The notes under the pieces are model-generated. The model saw only the letters and a list, made by a program, of their open reading frames with translations. It was not told the DNA's origin and did no database searches. DNA of 64,000 nucleotides from Scytonema sp035967975 (lineage in GTDB: Bacteria > Cyanobacteriota > Cyanobacteriia > Cyanobacteriales > Nostocaceae), in assembly GCA_035967975.1 (NCBI GenBank), contig JAWQFQ010000011.1:1-64000 (forward strand). The letters run 5' to 3'. Every line of letters begins with the position of its first letter. Position 1 is the first letter of the stretch. A program made the position numbers and the translations under genes. This document shows positions 27,366 through 36,500 of this stretch, piece after piece.

Positions 27366-28070
27366 CTACACACACCCTACTTCCCGATTTTGACTCTTAT
27401 TTTGATTCAGGTATTCTTCAAATAATTCAAAAAATCTTTCTAGAGCTTCTTGTTCATCTGTAGAATAAAATAAAATTATTTTAGCCCATGATTGATTTGA
27501 CTTAACTCCATATCTTTCTTGAACCCATGATTGAAAACCATCAAAGTTTTGTTCCTGCTCAGTAGGAGGTAAACCTACTTCTCGTTTGGCTAGACTGTAT
27601 CCTCTTAAAAGCATATCAAGTCTAGTAATTGAGGCAGAACCTAAGTACATACCTGGTCTCTTTTTAATCCACTCTAGAAGCTTGTAAGGATCGAAATCAT
27701 ATCTCTGAGATTTCAAATCATCTACATTAGATTGAAAATTTTCTCTAACCGAGTCTTGTTCACTTTTTGAAGTTTTCTTCTGATTTAAGAACTCATCAAA
27801 CAGTTGAAAAAAACTGTAAAAAGCATTTTTCTCACTTCCACTGATAAAGAGAATAATCCCAGACCATGACTGAGAAACCTTAGTTTTTACTCTTTCTTGT
27901 ATCCATTCTTGAAATCCTTCAATCTCAGAGCCTTCTCGATCCAATCCCAAAACCATTTGAGCATCTAAATATCCATTCAAAAATGAATGAAGACATATAA
28001 TTGACGGTTTGTCTAAGTACATGACCGGGTTTTCTTTGATATCTTGGAGAAGTCGAGATAGATTGTTCAT
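27366..28070 (-). CDS. Putative immunity protein, two tandem domains (copy 1)
   Basis: About 234 residues from ATG at 28070, which has an ideal GGAGGT Shine-Dalgarno 7 bp upstream; the longer frame to a TTG at 28085 would bury that site. The protein is an internal duplication of a domain of about 95 residues: LLQDIKENPVMYLDKPSI first, LLEWIKKRPGMYLGSASI second, each followed by a QSW..IILF strand and an acidic FF.LF.EYLN helix. I do not know a named family. It starts 21 bp after the papain-toxin-like gene, the usual place for an immunity gene. A paralogue is at 28982-29677. Confidence 0.65.
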   Translation of the reverse strand: MNNLSRLLQDIKENPVMYLDKPSIICLHSFLNGYLDAQMVLGLDREGSEIEGFQEWIQERVKTKVSQSWSGIILFISGSEKNAFYSFFQLFDEFLNQKKTSKSEQDSVRENFQSNVDDLKSQRYDFDPYKLLEWIKKRPGMYLGSASITRLDMLLRGYSLAKREVGLPPTEQEQNFDGFQSWVQERYGVKSNQSWAKIILFYSTDEQEALERFFELFEEYLNQNKSQNREVGCV

Positions 28071-28091
28071 GTTGATTACCTCCAATTTTAT

Positions 28092-28514
28092 TTAGAATAA
28101 GTATCCTGATTTCCGAAAACTCGCTCCACCATGTACCTTGCTGATAAATTGAAGATTATTCATCCACTGTGCCGTTAGCACTCCATCAGGATGGTGGTTA
28201 TCAAAGACCTTTTCTTCTTCATTTATTCTAATTGCAATTCCTTCATGATGACCATTAGTTGCAATAGGATTTGACATTTCTGGAAGACTATCATCATATA
28301 TGTAATCATCATCCCTTACTTGCCTCGTTGTATCAAGTTTAATTCGCCTTCCACGAATCTTTTGCATTTTCAAGTATTCCTCAATTTCATCAGCACATTC
28401 AACACACTCAAAATTTTGATAACGGTTTACAATATCGTGAATGTCTTGAAGGACCTCAGGAGTAACTTCTCCTGACTCTCCCAAATTGGACGATTCCCCG
28501 GAAGCATCAAGCAT
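28092..28514 (-). CDS. Papain-fold toxin-domain protein (copy 1, intact)
   Basis: A protein of 140 residues. It resembles cyanobacterial papain-fold toxin domain proteins: cysteine pair FECVECADEIEEYL (about 35-48), RGRRIKLDT, IYDDSLPE, then NGHHEGIAIRI and VFDNHHPDGVLTAQW, which supply candidate catalytic Cys, His and Asp/Asn. It has no signal peptide, transport domain or repeat carrier, so it is a stand-alone toxin-like module. Compared with copy 2 it shares the MLDA start but lacks about 90 residues of linker. The putative immunity gene follows 21 bp later. Target and activity are unknown. Confidence 0.65.
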   Translation of the reverse strand: MLDASGESSNLGESGEVTPEVLQDIHDIVNRYQNFECVECADEIEEYLKMQKIRGRRIKLDTTRQVRDDDYIYDDSLPEMSNPIATNGHHEGIAIRINEEEKVFDNHHPDGVLTAQWMNNLQFISKVHGGASFRKSGYLF

Positions 28515-28645
28515 ATTGTGCCTATGTTAGTTAATTTATAATAGTGTTGTGCTGGATTATACCAAATTGACTCTAAAAACTTTCCTTTGTCCCCTTCCCT
28601 ACACCTCCATATCCCCATACCAAGTTTCAACGGTTTTACATGACT

Positions 28646-28950
28646 TAACATAGGTGTTTTTATTTCCATTCACCTGACTTGAAAGTGAGGAGTTGGAAAG
28701 AGAAATTTTCATTTGCGCTGGTGTACGACAGTACAGTAACTTGTGCGATCGCCCAAGTCATTCGTTTAACTGAGTGCGATACCGTACCATATACGCCAAC
28801 TCGCATAATTGTCACAACTAGACTAAACTGGCGATCGCACAATTCTTTCTTAAGAAGAAATTTTAATAGTAAAGCGATGCTACGTAGATAAGCCCTGAAT
28901 TAAAATTCACCGCTTAAAGCTTAAACCCGTTAAAACGGGTTAAAACTACC
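28646..28950. repeat. Non-coding repeat R1, copy A
   Basis: An element of about 300 bp: ttttatttccattcacctga, then ttgcgctggtgtacgacagt, a HIP1-like gcgatcgc pair, gatgctacgtagataag and a family B palindrome end. Copy C (31334-31610) matches over its full length; copy B (30504-30609) only over the first 100 bp. Open frames in it are short and not conserved between copies. Confidence 0.75.
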
Positions 28951-28981
28951 TACGTTCTACACCCTATTTTTCTTTTGATAC

Positions 28982-29677
28982 TCATACCCGAAGTTGAATG
29001 ACTTGATTTTGACTCTTATTTTGATTCAGGTATTCTTCAAATAATTCAAAAAATCTTTCTAGAGATTCTTGTTCATCCGTAGAATAAAAGATAATTATTT
29101 TAGCCCATGATTGATTTGACTTAATCCCATATCTTTCTTGAACCCAAGATTGAAACTCTTCAAAGTTTTGTTCCTGTTCAGTAGGAGGTAAACCTACTTC
29201 TCGTTTGGCTAGACTGTATCCTCTTAAATACATATCAAGCTTAGTGATAGAGGGGTCAGTTCCTAAAAATATACCAGGTCTTTTTTTGAGAGATTTTAGA
29301 AGCTCATAGAGATCGTAAATATTAGAATTGAAAACATTATCAGAATTATACGTTAAATTATTTTCCTTTTCTAATATCTTTTCCTTCTCCTTAAAAAAAT
29401 TTTGAAAGAGTTCAAAAAAAGCATAAAAAGCTTTTGTTTCACTTCCACATACAAAGAGAAGTATTCCAGCCCATGAACGAGTTAACTTGGTGTTTTCTCG
29501 TTCTTGTATCCATTCTTGAAATCCTTCGGTTACAGAGCCTGCGTGAGAAAATCCCAAAAGACTTAAAGTACTTAAATATCCAACTAAGAATGAGTAAAGA
29601 CAAGTAATTGATGGTTTTCCTAAGTAGAAAACTGGGTTATCTTTAATATTTTGGAGAAGATTACAAAAATCATTCAT
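28982..29677 (-). CDS. Putative immunity protein, two tandem domains (copy 2)
   Basis: A protein of 231 residues, paralogous to the 27366-28070 product. The second domain is nearly identical (GYSLAKREVGLPPTEQEQNF). The first domain and the linker (KEKEKILEKENNLTYN) have diverged more. It lies 21 bp after the remains of toxin copy 2. The frame is intact although its toxin is broken, so it may still protect against related toxins. Confidence 0.65.
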   Translation of the reverse strand: MNDFCNLLQNIKDNPVFYLGKPSITCLYSFLVGYLSTLSLLGFSHAGSVTEGFQEWIQERENTKLTRSWAGILLFVCGSETKAFYAFFELFQNFFKEKEKILEKENNLTYNSDNVFNSNIYDLYELLKSLKKRPGIFLGTDPSITKLDMYLRGYSLAKREVGLPPTEQEQNFEEFQSWVQERYGIKSNQSWAKIIIFYSTDEQESLERFFELFEEYLNQNKSQNQVIQLRV

Positions 29678-29698
29678 AACAACTACCTATTATTGAAT

Positions 29699-30388
29699 TT
29701 AGAATAAGTATCCGGATTCCCGAAAACTGTCTCCTCGATATTCCTTACCAAAGTACGTAAGATTATTTATCCACTGTTCTGTTGCAACTCCGTTAGGGTG
29801 ATGGTTGTCAAAAACCTTTTCTTCTCCATTTATTCTAATAGCAATTCATTCATGATGACCATTTTCTGAAATAATACCATCTGATACTTCTGGTGGGAGA
29901 CTATCATCATATATAAAGTCATCCTGCCTCACTTTTTTAACTGTATCAACTTTAATCCGTCTTCCACGAATGTTTCTGTCTTTCAAGTAGTCTTCTATTG
30001 TTTGAGCGCATTCAACGCATTTGAAATTTTCGTCTGGTTTAAAGCTGTTTATGAGATCGCTAATGTCTTGAATAATTTCAGGAGTAACTTCTGCTCCTGT
30101 ATCTTGTGGTACAGCAGAACCTCCTGGGTCTTCACAACCAGATGAACTGCTACTTGCAGATGTAAGTGGTGATGGAACATTAGAATTGTGTGGGTCTAAA
30201 TCATCCGCATCAAATACTTTGCTATCCTCATCTGGAACACTCAAGCCTGAGATACCATCTCTACTAAAATCAGGATTTTCAGGAAAAGCATAAATTTTTA
30301 CTAACTTTTTTCTAAGACCATCATCTTCCAGAATATGGGGGTCGTCTGTTGTTTGCACTAGCGTCATGACTGTGAAAGCATCAAGCAT
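29699..30388 (-). pseudogene. Papain-fold toxin-domain gene, copy 2, with nonsense codon
   Basis: A reading frame of 229 codons interrupted once, by TGA at 29846-29848. The preceding codons read ENGHHE and the next ones IAIRINGEEKVFDNHHP, exactly as in copy 1 except that copy 1 has GGA (Gly) at that place. A single G-to-T change on the coding strand explains it. The frame then runs unbroken to TAA at 29699 and ends RESGYLF, as copy 1 does. The truncated product keeps the Cys region but loses the VFDNHHP segment. The N-terminus has a Ser/Asp-rich linker of about 90 residues missing from copy 1. Confidence 0.8.
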
Positions 30389-30503
30389 ATTGTGCCTATG
30401 GTAGTCATCTTGTTACAATTCGTGCTAAATTATACCAAATTTACTATAATATCTACACCTCCATATCCCCTTACCAAGTTTCAACGGTTTTTACATGACT
30501 TAA

Positions 30504-30609
30504 CATAGGTGCTTTTATTTCTATTCACCTGACTTGAAAGTGAGGAGCAGGGAAGAGAAATTTTCATTTGCGCTGGTGTAAGACAGTACAGTAACTTGTG
30601 CGATCGCCA
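30504..30609. repeat. Non-coding repeat R1, copy B (5' 100 bp only)
   Basis: Matches R1 from ttttatttctattcacctga up to gtgcgatcgcc, then switches abruptly to AAA-gene sequence at 30610. It shares gaggagcagggaag with copy C rather than copy A's gaggagttggaaag, so copies B and C are each other's closest relatives. Confidence 0.75.
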
Positions 30610-31141
30610 AAGTTTTAAGGATATGGCTGAGTTATGGAACAGTATTTTACTGACACCATTAGAAAATAAAGTGATAGAAGCTTTGCAAATATTAGAGCCA
30701 TCTGTAGAACGTATTGGTTTTACCAGTCACCCGACTTCTCATGATGGCATTCTACTAAAAGTAAGTGAGTACCCCAGTCCTATTCCCTTGGTGAGTATGG
30801 GGGATGGAATGCGCCGTATTCTTGCTATAGCTTTAGCAGCAGTAACCGTTGAAAACGGTTTCTTGCTAGTAGATGAAATTGATACCGGACTATACTATGA
30901 AACTCAAACAGATATGTGGAGTTTTGTGTTCTCAGTTGCAAAACAACTAAATGTTCAAGTATTTGCTACTACCCACAGTTGGGATTGTATAGCGGCATTT
31001 GCTGAAGCCTGTGCTCAATCAGAAGATAACTCAAGTGGGAAACTATTTCGCTTAAGTCGGCGTGACAAGAGTATACGAGTTGTTGAATACACCCCTGATG
31101 AATTATCTATTGCCGTGCGCCAAAGTATAGAGGTGCGTTAA
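30610..31141 (+). pseudogene. 3' half of an AAA ATPase gene (copy of 42308-42839)
   Basis: Nearly identical to the intact ATPase gene at 41781-42839, covering codons 177-352 only. It keeps the signature-like SMGDGMRRILAIALA, Walker B VDEIDTGL and ATTHSWDCI, but has no Walker A. A frame stays open from a TTG at 30596 within R1, so a fragment protein is conceivable but would lack ATP binding. The one-base overlap with the following DUF3226 start is preserved. Confidence 0.85.
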
Positions 31142-31284
31142 TGCCAAAAGCGCGAAAACCTCCTCAATCAAAGCCTCAGCAGTTATTAGTTGAAGGCAAG
31201 AATGACCGCCATGTCATCTGGGCTTTATGTGAACGACATCAACTACCAGACACTTTTTCTGTAGAAGTACCTTCTGCTGCGTAA
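31141..31284 (+). pseudogene. 5' fragment of a DUF3226 gene (copy of 42839-42978)
   Basis: The first 46 codons match the intact DUF3226 gene, including LLVEGKNDRHVIWALCERH. At cttctgctg (about 31271-31279) the sequence jumps to the 3' end of the TPR-GT41 gene, giving VPSAA and a stop at 31282-31284. The aspartate motif MDADWD is lost, so the fragment cannot be a functional TOPRIM protein. Confidence 0.85.
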
Positions 31285-31337
31285 ACCGTTTTCCATTCCA
31301 AAGTGGTGCTGTACGTCGAGATTGTCATAACTTTTTA
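31273..31337. repeat. Fragment of the TPR-GT41 gene 3' end (third copy)
   Basis: tctgctgcgtaaaccgtttt and the bases after it to about 31337 match 43592-43655 (antisense to that gene) and 41519-41575. It sits exactly where the DUF3226 fragment ends, so the chimera came from one segment with an internal deletion. Confidence 0.8.
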
Positions 31338-31610
31338 TTTCCATTCATCTGACTTGAAAGTGAGGAGCAGGGAAGAGAAATTTTTATTTGCGCTGGTGTA
31401 CGACAGTACAGCAACTTGTGCGATCGCCCAAGTCCTTCGTTTAATTGAGTGCGATAGGCCGCTCGCATCATTGTCACAACTAGACTACACTGGCGATCGC
31501 ACAATTCTTTCTTCACAAGAAATTCTAGTAATAAAGCGATGCTACGTAGATAAGCCCTGAATTAAAATTCACCGCTTAGAGCTTAAACCCGTGAAAACGG
31601 GTTGAAACTG
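31334..31610. repeat. Non-coding repeat R1, copy C
   Basis: A full-length R1 copy ending with a family B palindrome. Its first 99 bp duplicate copy B, so the AAA/DUF3226/GT chimera is flanked by direct repeats. The rest of 31611-31791 has a ccctacaccctacacccca heptamer tract and the upstream region of the next gene. Confidence 0.75.
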
Positions 31611-31791
31611 CGTACACCACAAAGCATGAAAATGTCTATTCCCTACACCCTACACCCCACCCCCCCACACCCTACTTTTAAATTTCCATAAAAAATTCTT
31701 GGTAATGATGTTAGTTCGTGTAAGAGCAGTGGGTACTCTCATAACGGAGGGTTGCTGATACGTCAGTATTTATTGCAGCAACCATAAAAAT

Positions 31792-32187
31792 ATGGATAGT
31801 TCGAGAGAAGAATATGTTGTTGCTCGTCGCAAAAAGGCTGAGCGGCGACGAAGGCTTTTGACTTGGGTATCAATTATATCATTTCTTGGTTCTGGTTTTT
31901 TAGCTGTTGTTCCGACATTAAAACAGGTGATTGAGAGTCCAGCACCGCAAGAAACTGACGTAGCAGAGCTTTCATTAAAACAACAAGCTCAAGGCTTTGA
32001 GATGGTATTACAACGGGAACCAGAAAACCAAGTCGCCCTTGAGGGTTTAGTGACTGTACGCCTGCGGTTGAACGATACAAAAGGCGCTATTTCTCCTTTA
32101 GAAAAGTTAGTGACACTAAATCCCAATCGCCAAGACTACAAAGTTTTATTAGAGAAGTTGAAGACACAAATACCTGAAAGGAGGTAA
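31792..32187 (+). CDS. Membrane-anchored TPR-like small protein
   Basis: A protein of 131 residues. A basic N-terminus (ARRKKAERRRR) precedes one transmembrane helix (about 24-42, LTWVSIISFLGSGFLAVVP), then about 75 residues resembling two TPR units (FEMVLQREPENQVALEGLV; AISPLEKLVTLNPNRQDY). The topology suggests the TPR part lies outside the cytoplasm or in the lumen. It is similar in plan to conserved cyanobacterial proteins of unknown role. Monocistronic. Confidence 0.75.
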   Translation: MDSSREEYVVARRKKAERRRRLLTWVSIISFLGSGFLAVVPTLKQVIESPAPQETDVAELSLKQQAQGFEMVLQREPENQVALEGLVTVRLRLNDTKGAISPLEKLVTLNPNRQDYKVLLEKLKTQIPERR

Positions 32188-32202
32188 AGCAATACTAAGT
32201 AG

Positions 32203-32265
32203 ATTTGTTTTGAATTAAAATTTGAGCGATTAAGCTCAAACCCTTTAAAACAGGTTAGAAGTCAG
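32203..32265. repeat. Interspersed repeat, family B (degenerate)
   Basis: ttttgaattaaaatttgagc followed by aaaccctttaaaacaggtt is a decayed family B copy between the small TPR gene and glf. Confidence 0.6.
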
Positions 32266-32456
32266 ACGTGTAAGTATTCGTAACTTCGGCTTTAGAGGTA
32301 AAAATTTATGGAATGGTTCTAAAAATTACCTATTCCTTACAGTATTGGGAAGCAAGGCAATTAAAACGTTCGATGATTTAGTTGTGACTAAGTTCCACCT
32401 CAAATTGTATAACATCTCACTCTTTTAGAAAAAATTTAAAAATTAATCTGTTAGCT

Positions 32457-33545
32457 ATGAAAGTAGATTATTTAATTGTTGGTTCTGGGCTTACAGGTGC
32501 AACAATTGCTCGAATTCTTGCAGACGCAGGACGGCAAGTTGTAGTTGTGGATCGACGCTTACATTTAGGTGGGAATGTACACGATTATGCTCATAGTAGT
32601 GGCATTCGCATTCATGCTTATGGACCTCACTATTTTCGGACTTCATCAGAAAGTATATGGAAATTTGTAAATCGGTTTACATCTTTTTATACTTATGAAG
32701 CAATTCTCAAATCCTATGTTGATAGTAAGTATGAAAATTGGCCCATTGCTGGTAGTTACATTTGTCGGACAATTGGAGAACATTGGCAAGCAGAATTTAA
32801 AGGAACACCAAGTAACTTTGAAGAAGCTTCCCTGGCAATTATGCCTCGGTTAATTTATGAAAAATTCATTAAGGAATACACAGAAAAGCAATGGGGAGTT
32901 CCAGCACATACATTATCAGCTTCTTTGGCTAAACGATTTGATGTACATTCTAATGACGACCCTCGATTAAAGCAGAATAAATATCAAGGAATTCCTAATG
33001 AAGGCTATTCTAATTTTGTTAACAATATGTTAAAGGATATTCCTGTTATTCTCAATTTCGATTATCTTCGTCAAAAAGATTTAATAACAGCAGAAAAAAT
33101 GACAATTTTTACAGGTCCTATTGATGAATTTTTTGATTTTGATATGGGGCGTTTAGCTTATCGCGGACAACAAAGAGAACACGTTTATATTAAGGGCGTT
33201 GACTATGCATTTCCTGCTGGTCAAATTAACAATCCTAGTTTTCAAAATGGACCTCATATTAGAACTTTAGAATGGAAACACATGATGTCAAAAGAATATG
33301 CTGAATGTATTCATGGCACTGTACTGACCAAGGAAACTCCTTTTAGTCCAACTCATCCTGACAGCTATGAATATCCATTTCCTGATGAAGCGAATGCTAG
33401 CTTATATCAGAAATACAGAGAACGGGCTGAGAAAATTCCTAAATTACTGATTTGTGGCAGGTTGGGAGAGTATAAATATTACGATATGGATCAGGCGATC
33501 GCTAAAGCAATGGTATTAGCAAAAAAATTACTTGAAATCACTTGA
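32457..33545 (+). CDS. glf: UDP-galactopyranose mutase
   Basis: A protein of 362 residues. This FAD enzyme converts UDP-galactopyranose to UDP-galactofuranose. The N-terminal dinucleotide motif is DYLIVGSGLTGATIARIL, HLGGNVHDY follows, and the family motifs FTGPIDEFFDFDMGRLAYR and CGRLGEYKYYDMDQAI are clear. Length is typical. It is the first gene of a + strand glycosylation run; the next gene follows after 52 bp. It implies a galactofuranose-containing glycan. Confidence 0.93.
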   Translation: MKVDYLIVGSGLTGATIARILADAGRQVVVVDRRLHLGGNVHDYAHSSGIRIHAYGPHYFRTSSESIWKFVNRFTSFYTYEAILKSYVDSKYENWPIAGSYICRTIGEHWQAEFKGTPSNFEEASLAIMPRLIYEKFIKEYTEKQWGVPAHTLSASLAKRFDVHSNDDPRLKQNKYQGIPNEGYSNFVNNMLKDIPVILNFDYLRQKDLITAEKMTIFTGPIDEFFDFDMGRLAYRGQQREHVYIKGVDYAFPAGQINNPSFQNGPHIRTLEWKHMMSKEYAECIHGTVLTKETPFSPTHPDSYEYPFPDEANASLYQKYRERAEKIPKLLICGRLGEYKYYDMDQAIAKAMVLAKKLLEIT

Positions 33546-33597
33546 AAACTCGTTTAATTATTTAAAAATTTAAAAGGATTAAAGGAAGTAAACAATT

Positions 33598-36500
33598 ATG
33601 TTTGAAAATTATAAAGTTATTGCGCTTACACCAGCAGGTAGACAAAAATATCTAGAAATTTTATTACCTTATATTTGTCAAAATAATCACATAATAGATG
33701 AATATCATTTGTGGATAAATACTACTAATGTATCAGACATAAATTATATGCAGAACTTAGCTGATACAAATCCTGAATTCATTAAACTTATTTTTTTAGA
33801 AGACATTCAGCCCTCTGGTAATCACACAATTCGTTTTTTCTTTCAATATTGTACAGACCAAAACACAATTTATATTAGAATTGATGATCATATATGCTTT
33901 ATTGAAAAAAATGCTATTGAGGAGTTGCTTAAATTTAGAATAGATAATCCAGATTATTTTCTAATATATGCCAATATTATTAATAATTCTATATGTTCTT
34001 ATATAAATCAAAGACAAGGAAATCTAGGATTTACACAAGGAAAATTAACTTATAATATTTTTTGCGAATTTGGTTGGAAGAGCGGTAATTTTGCATCTTT
34101 TGTTCATACTAAATTTATTCATGATTATTATCATGATTTGTTAAAAAAATATAAATATGAGCGTTGGATATTATTTAATTTTGAAAGAGTGTCAGTCAAT
34201 TTTATTACTTGGTTTGGGAGAGAATTTGCAAAATTCAATGGAATCGTTGAAGGTTTAGATGAAGAACAATGGTTGTCCGTAGATAAACCAAAATCAATGA
34301 ATCAATATAACTGTATTTGTGGTAGCGCTATTGTTAGTCACTTTTCTTACTATACACAAAGAGAATACTTGGAGTCCAACACCAATATTTTACAAGAATA
34401 CAAGACCATATCAGAAGAAATAAAATTTTATAAAGATGAGAGAAATAGTGAATTACTACTATGCGCTAATGCAAATAGTGAAATAAAAGACCTGAAAACA
34501 AGCCACTTCAATTCGTTGTCTATGTCTAGTGTTCAAGCTATAACAGTCACAGAAACAAGACCTTTTTGGTCAGTCATGATTCCAACTTACAACTGCGCTA
34601 ATTACTTAGTAGAAACCCTCGAAAGTGTTTTAGCTCAGGATTTAGGTTCTGAATGTATGCAGATTGAAGTTGTAGATGACTACTCTACAAAAGACGATCC
34701 AGAAGCCGTTGTTAGAGAAATTGGAAAAGGTCGGGTTTCTTTTTACCGTCAACCAAAAAATAGTGGAATAGCGCGAAATTTCAACACTTGTATTGAACGT
34801 GCCAAAGGTGAATGGATACATATTTTACATGGTGACGATATGGTTATACCCGGATTTTACAAACGGATGCGGGAGACTGTAGAGCAACAACCCACCATTG
34901 GCGCTGTTTTTTGTCGTCAAATTTTTGTAGATGAAAATAGCCAATGGCAAACTCTATCCCATTTGGAAAGACAAACCCCTGGAATTCTGCCAAACTTTAT
35001 AGAACTTCTGGCGATTTGTCAGAGAATTGAAACTCCTTCAATTGTTGTCCGACGTAGTGTTTACGAACATTTAGGAGGATTCCATTTAGAGTTATCTCAT
35101 GCAGCGGATTGGGAAATGTGGAGACGAATTGTGGCTCATTACCCAATTTGGTATGAACCACAACCCTTAGTTTATTACCGCAAGCACTCTGCTTCCCATA
35201 CCTCTCAATTAATTAAAACAGGTAGTAATATAGCTGATATTCGTAAATCTATCGCAATTGCTGAATCTTACTTGCCCAAGGCTTTATCTGCTCAATTATC
35301 CAATCAGTCTAGAAAACACTATGCCCTTTCTGCTGTAAATACTGCGAGAAGGATGTTAGCTCTCAATGATATAGATGCTGCGATCGCTCAAATTTGGGAA
35401 GGATTCAACTGTAGCGATTCTGAAGAAGTTATTAATTCTGTAGTAACTCTTATCCAATCAATTGATGCGAAAGAATTTTTAAATTCGCTGTCAAAATACG
35501 CCGAGAAAAAGCAAGGCAATCCCACGAGTCAATCTGCTCTTACCAAACTTTACCAATCCTTGGAAGAAGAACCTGTAAGCACGACAAAAACGGTATCTCC
35601 AATAATTCTTGTGGATGGAGTTGTTTTTCAGGTATTAAAAACGGGAGGAATTGCTCGTGTGTGGACTTGTTTACTAGAAGAATGGGTAAAAAATGGATTT
35701 GCCAAGCATATAATCATTCTTGACAGAGCAGGTACAGCACCCTCTATTTCTGACATTGAGTATATTCATGTACCGCCTTGTAACTATAACCGGATTGACC
35801 AAGACCGCCAACTTCTACAAGAATTGTGTGATGAACTAAGCGCTGACTTATTTGTTTCATCTTATTACACAACTCCTATTTCCACGCCGTTTGTCTTCTT
35901 AGCCCATGACATGATTCCAGAAATCATAGGCTGGAATCTTGCTAATGCTGTCTGGCGAAATAAACATCACAGTATTTTACAAGCTATCACTCATATAGCA
36001 GTTTCAGAAACGACAGCAGATGACTTAGTGAAGATATTTCCACACATTGCGCGAGAGTCGGTCATAGTTGCCAATAATGGAGTTGATCCTCAAACCTTTG
36101 TACCTGCTAGCCTAGACAAAATCAGTCTCTTTAAAAGAGATTATGGAATTACCAAACCATATTTTCTTTTAGTTGGTGTGGATGATGATCGTAAAAACAG
36201 AGCTATATTCTTCAAGGCGTTTGCTTTACTAAAGGCTAGGGAGGGATTTGATATTGTCTGTACAGGAAGCCAATCTCAATTAAAAGATGAATTTAGAACT
36301 TACACACTAGGTAGTTCTGTTCATATACTGGATCTTAATGATGAGGAACTCGCATATGCTTATTCTGGTGCTGTCGCGCTCATTTTTCCATCTAAATATG
36401 AAGGATTTGGTTTACCTATACTAGAAGCGATGGCTTGTGGTTGTCCAGTCATTACCTGTCCTAATGGTTCTATTCCAGAAGTTGCGGGAGAAGCTGCGTT

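Noticed and set aside
28427..28891. Three overlapping short open frames around R1 copy A
   Set aside because: Not preserved between R1 copies and lie in toxin leader or repeat DNA.
30596..31141. Complete ATPase gene of 181 codons
   Set aside because: It lacks Walker A, begins in repeat R1 and is a 3' fragment of the 41781 gene; annotated as pseudogene.
31303..31560. 85-codon + strand open frame
   Set aside because: Lies across the GT fragment and R1 copy C; chimeric DNA with no independent support.
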